This document shows, piece after piece, positions 1 through 7,063 of a stretch of DNA of 12,462 nt. Position 1 is the first letter of the stretch; each line of letters opens with the position of its first letter. The position numbers and the translations under genes were made by a program. The notes below the pieces were generated by a model. It was not told where the DNA came from. It did no database searches and saw only the letters and a list, made by a program, of their open reading frames with translations. This DNA comes from Vitreoscilla sp. GTDB taxonomy: Bacteria > Pseudomonadota > Gammaproteobacteria > Burkholderiales > Neisseriaceae. The DNA lies in the NCBI GenBank assembly GCA_030150505.1, contig JASLFS010000066.1, positions 1-12,462 of the forward strand, written 5' to 3'.

Positions 1-391
1 CGATATTCAGGTCCATGTTTCTTGCGTTTCCATTCGCCCTCACCTAGAAACTTCATGCCTGTAGAGTCCATGAGTAGATGCAGCCCATCGCTACTTTTTT
101 GGTAGCTGATTACAATATCAATATGCTTTTGTCTTCTACACAGCGTACTGTAATCTGGCGCTGTCCAATTTAATCCACAAAGTTTAATCAGACTTTGAAC
201 AAAACCTGTGACCATGCGTAAAGACAATCGAAATAGGGATTTGATCATCAGACAGCACTGGATGGCAGTATCAGAATAGGTTTGATTTCGACCATGCTTA
301 CCTTGTGATTGTGCATACCACTGGGTTTTTGGATCGAACCAAATGGCAATATTCCCACGATTAATAAGAGCTCGGTTATATACGGACCATT
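1..391 (-). pseudogene. IS5-family transposase fragment, N-terminal part without start codon
   Basis: Reading the minus strand from about 391 down to the window edge gives an open frame beginning KWSVYNRALINRGNIAIWFD. It continues with a region rich in QSQGKHGRNQTYSD and reaches LLMDSTGMKFLGEGEWKRKK near the edge. The YNRALINRG start block and the DST block, which carries the first catalytic Asp of the DDE transposase, are typical of the IS5 family (IS903-like group). The frame is open upstream only to 404, where a TGA (405-407) appears before any ATG. The roughly ten residues that normally precede KW, and the terminal inverted repeat beyond them, are therefore missing. The sequence changes directly into an aminotransferase tail at about 388-392, so this end of the element is deleted. 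The C-terminal half lies outside the window to the left. The family assignment is firm; the exact element name is not known. Confidence 0.85.
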
Positions 392-634
392 TTGAAAGAT
401 GAACTCACCAAAGCCCTTCCTGAGCGTGACTTCAACTACTTAGTCGAACAGAAAGGGATGTTTAGCTACACTGGCTTAACGGCAGAGCAAGTCAATACTT
501 TACGTAAAGAGTATGCGATTTATTTAGTACATAGTGGTCGTATTTGTGTAGCGTGCTTAAACATGAACAATGTTTGTGTAGTTGCCAAAGCTGTCGCTAA
601 AGTTATAGCAAAAGCACCTGCTCAAGCCTAAGAT
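392..634 (+). pseudogene. tyrB: Aromatic amino acid aminotransferase, C-terminal 79 codons only
   Basis: The plus-strand frame reads KDELTKALPERDFNYLVEQK, then GMFSYTGLTAEQV and VHSGRICVACLN before the stop. It matches the C-terminal end of class I PLP-dependent aromatic/aspartate aminotransferases (TyrB/AspC, usually about 400 residues). The SGR Arg corresponds to the Arg that binds the substrate alpha-carboxylate (Arg386 in AspC numbering). The PLP lysine and the whole N-terminal four fifths are absent, so the piece cannot be an active enzyme. The TTG at 392 is simply the first codon after the junction with the transposase fragment and has no ribosome binding site. VACLN where the family has VAGLN, and NVCVVAK in the next segment, suggest drift after inactivation. 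A strong terminator follows 27 bases after the stop, as expected for the original gene end. Confidence 0.85.
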
Positions 635-660
635 TCACCATATTTAAAAGCGTACACGAC

Positions 661-687
661 CAAGACGGGTAACCCGTCTTGATCTTT
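661..687 (+). terminator. Rho-independent terminator after the tyrB remnant
   Basis: CAAGACGGGT and ACCCGTCTTG form a perfect GC-rich 10-base inverted repeat around one base (in practice a three- or four-base loop). It is followed by ATCTTTT. It stands 27 bases after the aminotransferase stop and probably ended the original tyrB transcript. Confidence 0.75.
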
Positions 688-930
688 TACATGAGCACAT
701 GGTTTGAGCTAAAACTGCGCCACGCTACAAAATCGGTGGCTATTCAAATAGTTAATTTATAATAACAAAATACAAAGCTCATAATTGAAAATCTTCATTG
801 TCTATATAATGGATAAACTGTAGTATTTAGTTGGGTATATACTTCAACCGTCACCTCGGAAGGATTACGTACTCGCTTGGATCTCGCCATTTACAAAATA
901 TTTAGGATCATCTTTGTATTTTTCTTCTAT
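688..930. other. Gene-free degenerate stretch between terminator and transposase remnant
   Basis: No intact gene is visible here. On the minus strand a short run from about 875 to 795 reads KRVRNPSEVTVEVYTQLNTT and continues VYPLYRQ to a TGA. It has no start and I do not recognise it. The neighbouring frame reads KYKDDPKYFVNGEIQAST before a stop. These look like frame-shifted scraps of a decayed coding sequence, but no family can be named. Confidence 0.35.
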
Positions 931-1221
931 CTAATTGTTTTGTATGTCTAGAGGAGTACGTAATTTTGAATTTTCTGGACAAGGCTTACTATTAACAAGA
1001 CCAAGCTCTCCTTTAGATTGATAATTCTTCCTTCACCGATAAAAGGTATCTCTGTAGATACCAAAATACCGATAAGTGAATGCGAAATTACCGATTTGCT
1101 CAGTATCAGAAAATACTTTTAGTTTATGCGTGATCTCTCGTTGTGCTTTGGTACTCAAAATTGAAACTCCTTTGAAATGAAATTTACCAAAATGTCAGTA
1201 GAAGTCTCAATTTCCACAACA
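931..1221 (-). mobile_element. Decayed IS end with HTH transposase remnant (IS481/IS3-like)
   Basis: The minus strand carries a TTG (1156-1158) in the position of the start codon, with GGAG 9 bases upstream. The frame begins STKAQREITHKLKVFSDTEQ, then FAFTYRYFGIYRDTFYR, a TGA stop (1033-1035) where the family has Trp, then SKGELGLVNSKPCPENSKLR and a TAG (931-933). YFGI-RDTFYRW-R followed by GELGLVNSKPCPENPKLRTP is the N-terminal helix-turn-helix of an IS481/IS3-like transposase as I recall it. Only about 75 of the roughly 300 residues are recognisable; the catalytic DDE core is absent. The original element end is probably the TGTTGTGG stretch near 1214-1221, only about ten bases from the stop of the binding-protein gene. 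The stops and the missing core show that it is dead. Confidence 0.7.
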
Positions 1222-1229
1222 TATCAAAA

Positions 1230-2093
1230 TTAGGACTTTGCCTCATCCATAAACGCTTTAATTTCTTCGTCAGTCGGAGCCTGCAAATCATATTTTTGGA
1301 TTAAAGTGTCATATTCACCAGATTGTTTTAGCTTTTTTAATCCATCATTAATTAAATTATAGGTAACTGTATCGCCCTTACGTACCGCAATACCACCAAT
1401 GAATGGAAAAAATGGTTCTGTGGAAGTAATTTCTACTTTGCCATTGAGTTTTTTGACGGTATTACGTGCCACACTGCTATCATCATATTGTGCATCAGCA
1501 GCTTTTGCCAATACAGCTTGTACAGCCTGTGGTGATGTATCAAATTCACGAACAGTAATGGCTGCTTTACCTTTAGCAAGGCAGCTTTCTTGGGAAATTT
1601 GATTCAGTTGATCCGGATATAATGAGCCTTTTTGTGTTGCAATAGTTTTACCACATAAATCATCACGGACTTTAGGTTTGTAACTAGAGTTACTGAGTAC
1701 AGTCACCGATTCAGTAGATTTAAAATAAGGGACCATATCTACTTTTTTCAGACGTTCAGCTGTGATGTACATCCCTGAAATCACAGCATCAAATTTTTTG
1801 CCCTCTAGACCAGGAATTAAATTTGAAAACCGTGTATCTATAATGTTCGCACTGGCAGAAGATTGTTGCAATATTCCATTTATTAAATCAATATCAAATC
1901 CACTCGGTTGATTATTTTCGATATATTCAAAAGGTGGAAAAGTCATGTCTGAACCGATCTTTATTACTTTTACTTGATCAATTGTTGAAGCATCACTATT
2001 TTGAGTTGAAGAAGTGTCTTTATTACATGCAGTTAAACCACCAGCAAGTAATAATGCCAAAAATGGATAAAGAGAATATTTCATAATACGCAT
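1230..2093 (-). CDS. Polar amino acid ABC transporter substrate-binding lipoprotein (SBP family 3)
   Basis: A 287-residue periplasmic binding protein that captures an amino acid or similar zwitterion and hands it to an inner-membrane permease. Residues 1-23 are a lipoprotein signal: positively charged start, hydrophobic core, lipobox LTAC with Cys23. Asn24 at +2 and the Gram-negative setting suggest the protein is tethered to the periplasmic membrane face. Family 3 motifs follow: FPPFEY (52-57), GFDIDL (65-70), FDAVISGMYIT (101-111) with Arg114, the usual ligand carboxylate clamp, and FDTSPQAV (184-191). The first ATG is preferred because GGA lies 9 bases upstream; a second ATG at codon 4 would also leave a complete signal. 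The cognate permease-ATPase gene is on the same strand 1.2 kb upstream, separated by the oppositely oriented aldolase. The ligand specificity cannot be read from the sequence. Confidence 0.92.
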   Translation of the reverse strand: MRIMKYSLYPFLALLLAGGLTACNKDTSSTQNSDASTIDQVKVIKIGSDMTFPPFEYIENNQPSGFDIDLINGILQQSSASANIIDTRFSNLIPGLEGKKFDAVISGMYITAERLKKVDMVPYFKSTESVTVLSNSSYKPKVRDDLCGKTIATQKGSLYPDQLNQISQESCLAKGKAAITVREFDTSPQAVQAVLAKAADAQYDDSSVARNTVKKLNGKVEITSTEPFFPFIGGIAVRKGDTVTYNLINDGLKKLKQSGEYDTLIQKYDLQAPTDEEIKAFMDEAKS

Positions 2094-2118
2094 AGTAAGG
2101 ATTCCGATTAAGTCGTGT

Positions 2119-2157
2119 GATATTTACTTAATATCTGTTATGAATAGTTATACTCAA
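2119..2157 (-). promoter_or_regulatory. Candidate promoter and operator of the binding-protein gene
   Basis: On the minus strand TTGAGT (2152-2157) and TATTAA (2128-2133) are spaced 18 bases apart, a moderate sigma-70 match. The -10 lies inside a perfect dyad GATATT-N5-AATATC (2119-2135), which resembles a LysR-type or other dimeric regulator site. The plus strand of this dyad contains TTACTTAATA (2124-2133), nearly identical to the repeat in front of the transporter gene. Confidence 0.4.
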
Positions 2158-2271
2158 GTTTTGAATGGAAAGTAATTTTGGAATTCCTATGTATGGTTAT
2201 TAAAAATCCGATCCAGCATGAAGTCAAAAATCTATACAATAAACTCAATAAGTTCTTGAGAGTACACACCC

Positions 2272-2997
2272 GTGGATGAAAAACAAATCCGTATTGATTT
2301 AGCAGCATGTTTTCGGTTATTTGCCAAAATAGGGATGCATGAAGCTGTAGCCAACCATTTTAGTGCAGCAGTTTCAGAAGATGGTAGAAAATTTTTACTT
2401 AATCCCAAATGGAAACATTTTTCCAGAATTAAAGCCAGTGATCTGATTTTAGTAGATGCAGACGATGTTAGTAGTTTTAATCGTGGTGAAATTGATCCAA
2501 CAGCATGGGCAATCCATGGTCAAATCCATCGTCTAAGACCCGATGTACGTGTAGTGTTACATTTACATCCTATATTTTCAACAGCGATTTCCTGCTTAAA
2601 CTACCCAGAAATTATTCCCATTGATCAAAATACGGCACGTTATTTTAATCGGGTTTCTTATGATTCCCAATATGGGGGCATGGCTGATTCTAAAGCTGAA
2701 GGACAACGTCTTGCCAATATTTTACAAGATAAGAAACGCTTAATGATGGGGAATCATGGCATATTAATTGGATCACATTCTATCGGCGTGGCTTTTGATG
2801 ATATGTATACCATTGAACGTGCATGTCAGATCCTCGCTACAGCCTATTCAACAGGCCAAACATTAAAAATTCTAAGCGATGACGTTGCCGAAAAAACAGC
2901 GCAAGATTGGGAAAAAATTGAAAATTTTAGTGAAGCACATTTTACTGAAATGAAATATTTATTGGCTGAGGAAGATCCTAGCTTTATGGATTAAGAT
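2272..2997 (+). CDS. Class II aldolase/adducin family protein
   Basis: A 240-residue cytoplasmic metal-dependent aldolase-type enzyme. The family (fuculose-1-phosphate aldolase, ribulose-5-phosphate epimerase, sugar-acid and methylthioribulose enzymes) abstracts a proton next to a carbonyl using a Zn or other divalent ion. Visible active-site elements are NHFSA (28-32), the Glu of GEIDPTAW (Glu73) as likely acid-base residue, HLHP with metal ligands His97 and His99, and NHGIL with His162 as third ligand. The family's usual length fits. The start is a GTG, since no in-frame ATG lies near it; GAGAG about ten bases upstream is a plausible ribosome site. A TACAAT (2235-2240) could serve as -10, but no good -35 is seen, so activation by a regulator is possible. 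Divergent from the binding protein and followed by a terminator. Its substrate may be the carbon skeleton of the imported compound (inference). Confidence 0.9.
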
Positions 2998-3042
2998 TTT
3001 GTATCTGTCGTCCTAAAAAGCCTGATACTTATTTCAAGCAAC

Positions 3043-3070
3043 CGCCAGATAATTTTTATCTGGCGTTTTA
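3043..3070 (+). terminator. Rho-independent terminator after the class II aldolase gene
   Basis: CGCCAGATAA and TTATCTGGCG form a perfect 10-base stem around TTT, followed by TTTTA. It lies 46 bases after the aldolase stop. The A-rich and T-rich edges are too weak to be confident that it also works on the minus strand. Confidence 0.8.
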
Positions 3071-3188
3071 TATTATCAATGCAATCACTGGCAATCATAA
3101 TTTTCTATCAACACCACCATTTATGTCATATTCTGAATAGCTTTGGACACAGAAAATATGAATGATAATTTTAGAATGAGAACCACAT

Positions 3189-3218
3189 AAAAAAGCAGAG
3201 TAAATAAAATTACCCTGC
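3189..3218 (-). terminator. Rho-independent terminator of the permease-ATPase gene
   Basis: Read on the minus strand, GCAGGGTAA pairs with TTACTCTGC (one G-T pair) across a six-base AT loop (3195-3218) and is followed by six T (3189-3194). It lies 33 bases beyond the transporter stop and faces the aldolase terminator, so the two convergent genes are insulated from each other. Confidence 0.7.
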
Positions 3219-3251
3219 ATCTTTAGAAAAAATCTATTTAATTTTAAATAC

Positions 3252-4763
3252 TTAATTCTTTTGAATAAAGTTTTTTAGGCGACTATTTTCAGATTTCAAT
3301 AGATTAGCTGGACTATCATTGGCAACAACATAACCATTTTCCATAAAGACCACCCGATCAGAAACTTTAAAAGCAAAGTTCATCTCATGAGTGACGATGA
3401 TCATGGTCAACCCTTCCTTGGCCAATTCTTCAATCACTTTAAGTACTTCACTCACCAATTCCGGATCCAATGCTGAAGTGGGCTCATCAAACAAAATCAC
3501 TGATGGATGCATTGCCAATGCACGAGCAATGGCAACACGTTGCTGTTGTCCACCCGACAATTGGTGAGGATATTTTTTGGCATGTTGCTTCATCCCCACT
3601 TTTTCCAGCATGGCCAATGCTATGACCTTATTGGCCATTGGCGTATCCAACTGATGATATTGCGGTGCCAACATCACATTTTCCAGAATGGTTTTATGGG
3701 GAAACAGGTTAAAACTCTGAAAGACCATCCCGACATGAATAATTTGTGATTTATATTGTACGGATTCATCAGTGATACTTTGATCTTTTAAAAATGGATG
3801 ACCTAGTAGGTTAACGGTACCGTGATTAAGTTTTTCCAGACCATTTAAGGTGCGGATAAATGTCGTTTTTCCTGATCCAGATGGCCCAATAATAGAAATG
3901 ACTTCTCCCCATTTCACATTCAAATTAATCCCTTTCAATACCTCATGATCGCCATAGGATTTATGAATATCAATGGCTTCGAGTGCATATTGACCATGTT
4001 GTTCCGAAGTAATTTCCTTGCGTTTTGAAATGGAGGCATTAGAAATATCTGACAGCAGAGGATCTTTATCCTGAAGTAACCCGGGCGTTTTACGGCTTAC
4101 ATCCATGCGTTTTTCCAGCCAGTTCATCAGCCACCCAAAGACAGTAACTATCAGCACATAGTAAAATGCCACTGCCAGCATGGTTTCCATGACCAAAAAG
4201 TTTTGTGTATACAGACGTTGACCGACCAATAAAATCTCAGTCAGGGAGATCACTGAAACCAGTGATGTGAGTTTTACAATAGTGACATATTCATTGCCTA
4301 AGGTTGGTAACGCAATCCGTAAAGCTTGTGGAATAACAATCAGACGTTGAATACCTGTATATTTAAGACCGAGCGCTTTACCCGCCTCTATTTGACCCTT
4401 GGCAATGGAATTTAAACCGCCCCGATGAATTTCGGCAATATAGGCCGCCTCACTTAATGCCATGGCCAGCAAACCGGAAATAAACGGTGAAGCCAATAAA
4501 ACACTGCTCGATGGATAAATTTGTGGCAGATTATAGATAAATACCAATAAGACCAATAAGGGTAAACTTCTAAAAAACCAAATATAAAGACTGCTACCTT
4601 TAGATAGAATCTTAAATTTTGATTGCTTTGCCAATGCCAGCACAAAACCAAATACAATCCCTAAAACCCATACCAGAACACTGAGTTCAATGACTGTAAG
4701 TGTGGCCTTCCAAAAATCATGATTTGTTAATAAACTTAATGCGTAAGCCCAATTGAACTCCAT
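3252..4763 (-). CDS. Amino acid ABC transporter, fused permease and ATP-binding protein
   Basis: A 503-residue fusion of two subunits that are normally separate. Residues 1 to about 220 are a HisM/GlnP-type permease with several hydrophobic segments and the coupling loop EAAYIAEIHRGGLNSI through G-ALGL (105-133). A charged linker (about 220-258) leads to a GlnQ/HisP-type ATPase: Walker A GPSGSGKTT (293-301), Q-loop Gln349, signature LSGGQQQ (402-408), Walker B VILFDE (422-427) and H-loop His459. All catalytic residues are present, so it should be active as a homodimer supplying two permease and two ATPase halves. GGAGG six bases ahead of the ATG gives a very strong start. Its partner is probably the family 3 lipoprotein encoded downstream on the same strand. 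A 163-base gap with its own promoter separates it from the M20 gene upstream. Such fusions are known in proteobacteria; the substrate is not readable. Confidence 0.93.
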   Translation of the reverse strand: MEFNWAYALSLLTNHDFWKATLTVIELSVLVWVLGIVFGFVLALAKQSKFKILSKGSSLYIWFFRSLPLLVLLVFIYNLPQIYPSSSVLLASPFISGLLAMALSEAAYIAEIHRGGLNSIAKGQIEAGKALGLKYTGIQRLIVIPQALRIALPTLGNEYVTIVKLTSLVSVISLTEILLVGQRLYTQNFLVMETMLAVAFYYVLIVTVFGWLMNWLEKRMDVSRKTPGLLQDKDPLLSDISNASISKRKEITSEQHGQYALEAIDIHKSYGDHEVLKGINLNVKWGEVISIIGPSGSGKTTFIRTLNGLEKLNHGTVNLLGHPFLKDQSITDESVQYKSQIIHVGMVFQSFNLFPHKTILENVMLAPQYHQLDTPMANKVIALAMLEKVGMKQHAKKYPHQLSGGQQQRVAIARALAMHPSVILFDEPTSALDPELVSEVLKVIEELAKEGLTMIIVTHEMNFAFKVSDRVVFMENGYVVANDSPANLLKSENSRLKNFIQKN

Positions 4764-4789
4764 TCAAACCTCCAGAATCTGTAAAATTT

Positions 4790-4830
4790 TTACTTATTAT
4801 TTTTATAGCGGATTTGCTTTTAATAAGTAA
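4790..4830 (-). promoter_or_regulatory. Promoter of the transporter gene embedded in a 10-base inverted repeat
   Basis: On the minus strand TTACTT (4825-4830), a 17-base spacer and TATAAA (4802-4807) form a good sigma-70 promoter with a start expected near 4795. A perfect inverted repeat, TTACTTATTA (4790-4799) and TAATAAGTAA (4821-4830), spans it. One arm covers the -35 and the other the transcription start, and the arm centres are 31 bases apart, about three helical turns. This geometry suits a dimeric regulator bound at two sites or DNA looping. The 21-base spacer and AT arms make a terminator unlikely. Confidence 0.5.
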
Positions 4831-4926
4831 TTTCTAAATCGTGATGTAGCCATGTGGAAAATATGAATCTAAAGAATATGAACAAAAAAATGGTTCAGGT
4901 TAGGATAATAATGGCCTAAAACACTT

Positions 4927-6063
4927 TTATTGCAGGCTTTGCAGCAGTTTATGCAAAAATACATCGCATTGTATTAACTGATTAATTTCTACAAACTCAT
5001 CTGGTTTATGTGCCACTGTAATTGAACCGGGACCACAGACAAGGACTGGACAATGTAATTGATTGGCAAATAAGCCACCTTCTGTGCCAAAGGAAATTTT
5101 ACCTGTCTGGGTATTTTCTGGCAGCAAGCTTTGCATAAATTTAACGGCTTGAACGGTTGGCGAGGTTAATAAGCCGGGATATTGATTGACTTCTTCAATA
5201 TGAACAAATTTTTTAAACCTATCCAGAGCAGGATGTTGTTGAATTTTTTCCTGAATTTGATCACTGCTGTCCTGTGCAATATTCCTTATTTCATAATCAA
5301 CAATACATTCATTGGGAACAATATTTAAGGCTTTACCGCCTTCAATTTTGCCAATATGAAGTGTGGAATATGGTACATCATAATCACTATCCTGTTCACC
5401 TGCTCGGGCAATGTGTTGCTGGGTATCAACAATTGAATGGATCAATGCATGGGCCACATGAATAGCATTGGTAAATTGTGGTGCAAGCGCAGAATGACCT
5501 TCCTGTCCTGTGCATATGGCTTTAAATACTGCTTTACCTTTATGTCCCGTTGCAATTTGCATTAAGGTAGGCTCGCCAATGACACAATAAATGGGTGGAA
5601 TCATATATTCTGACAAATGCTGTAAAATCTCTCGTACACCAATACAGCCAATTTCTTCATCATAGGACAGGCATAGATGTAACGGTTTACACAGGATTTG
5701 CGTGCTGGCATGTAACATCACATTTAAAGCACAGGCGATAAACCCTTTCATATCAGCGCAACCACGTCCATAAATTTTACCGTCTTTTTCCAGAGCAACA
5801 AATGGATCACTATGCCAGTCCTGACCCTCAACAGGCACCACATCGGTATGACCCGAGAGTAAAATGCCTGATACATCTTTAGGACCAATACTGGCAAATA
5901 AGCAGGCTTTGCTCTTTTCCGGATTGAATTGCAGTCTTACTTCAATACCATGATCTTCCAGCAATTGTTTTACAAAATAAATAAGTTCCAGATTACTTTT
6001 GTATGAAGTGGTGTCAAAAGCAATCAGTTGTTTAAGTAGCATTGTACTTTGAAGATCAGACAT
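4927..6063 (-). CDS. argE: M20 family amidohydrolase, acetylornithine deacetylase (ArgE) type
   Basis: A 378-residue cytoplasmic di-zinc hydrolase that removes an acyl group from the amino group of an amino acid; the classical ArgE reaction gives ornithine and acetate. Visible catalytic features are GHTDVVPV with His72 and Asp74, GRGCADMKG with bridging Asp104, YDEEIG with general base Glu136 and ligand Glu137, GEPT with Glu164, the dimerisation-domain GHSA (His190), FGTEGGLF (325-332) and AHKPDE with His352. The sequence and length fit the ArgE subgroup better than DapE or carboxypeptidases. The ATG overlaps the LysR stop codon (TAATG), so translation is probably coupled. Its place in a transporter, Rid and DUF1028 cluster argues for a catabolic amidase acting on an imported N-acyl amino acid rather than the arginine biosynthesis enzyme; the symbol is therefore a family label. 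Confidence 0.88.
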   Translation of the reverse strand: MSDLQSTMLLKQLIAFDTTSYKSNLELIYFVKQLLEDHGIEVRLQFNPEKSKACLFASIGPKDVSGILLSGHTDVVPVEGQDWHSDPFVALEKDGKIYGRGCADMKGFIACALNVMLHASTQILCKPLHLCLSYDEEIGCIGVREILQHLSEYMIPPIYCVIGEPTLMQIATGHKGKAVFKAICTGQEGHSALAPQFTNAIHVAHALIHSIVDTQQHIARAGEQDSDYDVPYSTLHIGKIEGGKALNIVPNECIVDYEIRNIAQDSSDQIQEKIQQHPALDRFKKFVHIEEVNQYPGLLTSPTVQAVKFMQSLLPENTQTGKISFGTEGGLFANQLHCPVLVCGPGSITVAHKPDEFVEINQLIQCDVFLHKLLQSLQ

Positions 6064-7034
6064 TATTCGTCTTCCTTTGTACGGATATGTGGATCATAAA
6101 AATGTGGTGCATCCATACCCGGAATATATTGATCAGAAATAAAGGCTCGACAACGACTAATAAATGCTTGGGCAACCGTATTGAGAACGACATTTTTTGC
6201 AGTGACCAAACCGATATGCATTGGACGCTGTTCACCTGAAATTCTCACACGTACTAGTCGTTTACCATCTAAGGAATAATTAATTTTTGGTCGAACATTT
6301 AAAATGCTATAGCCAATATTATTGGCAACCATGGCACGAACCACTTCCGAATTTTTGGAGGTTTTAATGATTTGTGGATTCAAATTTCTATTTTTGAATA
6401 ATGAAATAAAATAATCATTACTATAAGGCATATCCAGTAAAATCATTGGATAGGCTGCTAGCTCTTCCATCGTTACTGCGGGTGCATGTGCCAAAGGATG
6501 TTCTTCACTAAATAATGCATAGGGCGGTAACAATGCCAATGATTCAAAATGGAGTAAATTTTCATCAATATTAAGATCATATGTTAAAACCACATCCAGC
6601 ACATTCCGCAATAAACCATTAATCAAAATTTCCTGATCCCCCTCACACACATCCAGATCAACACTTTTATATAAATTACTAAATCCATGAATAATTTCTG
6701 CATATAACATCGGTGCAAATGCAGTAAAACAGCCCAGTTTTAATGGACCACGAATCGAACCTGAGAAGTTAGCTGCCAATGAATATAGGCTGCCAGCCTG
6801 TGATAAAATTTGCTGGCATTCTTTCATCACTTGTTCGCCAATATTGGTCAGAATCAATCCTTTGGCATGTTGGCGAATAAATAATTGAACCTGAAGTTCT
6901 GATTCAATATGTGCAATTGCAGCAGAAATTGAGGGTGAAGATACATGAATTTTTTCTGAGGCAATAATAATGCTGCCACTTTCTGCGGTGGCAACAAAAT
7001 ATTCCATCTGGCGTAGCGAAATACGATTTAACAC
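6063..7034 (-). CDS. LysR-type transcriptional regulator
   Basis: A 323-residue DNA-binding regulator. The N-terminal winged helix-turn-helix covers about residues 5-65 (SLRQMEYFVATAESGSI, then VSSPSISAAIAHIESEL and the wing GLILTNIGEQV). The effector-binding domain begins near residue 96 with GPLKLGCF and runs to about 300, ending in a polar tail. The start is a GTG (7032-7034); the next Met at codon 10 would remove part of the first helix. The Shine-Dalgarno sequence is weak (GGA about 11 bases upstream), so it may depend on translation of the DUF1028 gene 29 bases upstream. The stop shares one base with the M20 start. Unusually, the regulator is embedded in the operon instead of being divergent to it, so it is probably co-expressed with its targets. 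The inducer is unknown. Confidence 0.92.
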   Translation of the reverse strand: MLNRISLRQMEYFVATAESGSIIIASEKIHVSSPSISAAIAHIESELQVQLFIRQHAKGLILTNIGEQVMKECQQILSQAGSLYSLAANFSGSIRGPLKLGCFTAFAPMLYAEIIHGFSNLYKSVDLDVCEGDQEILINGLLRNVLDVVLTYDLNIDENLLHFESLALLPPYALFSEEHPLAHAPAVTMEELAAYPMILLDMPYSNDYFISLFKNRNLNPQIIKTSKNSEVVRAMVANNIGYSILNVRPKINYSLDGKRLVRVRISGEQRPMHIGLVTAKNVVLNTVAQAFISRCRAFISDQYIPGMDAPHFYDPHIRTKEDE

Positions 7035-7063
7035 GTTTGATTATTCCATTGAGTTACTGCAAA

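Noticed and set aside
3507..3749. Open frame on the plus strand inside the transporter gene.
   Set aside because: It is antisense to the conserved ATPase domain, which has all motifs intact. The antisense product shows no family features and no ribosome site.
4927..6063. Assignment of the M20 gene as the arginine biosynthesis argE.
   Set aside because: The motifs fit ArgE, but the gene sits in an operon with a regulator, Rid and DUF1028 genes and beside a transporter, with no arg genes. A catabolic deacylase is more likely, so the symbol is kept only as a family label.
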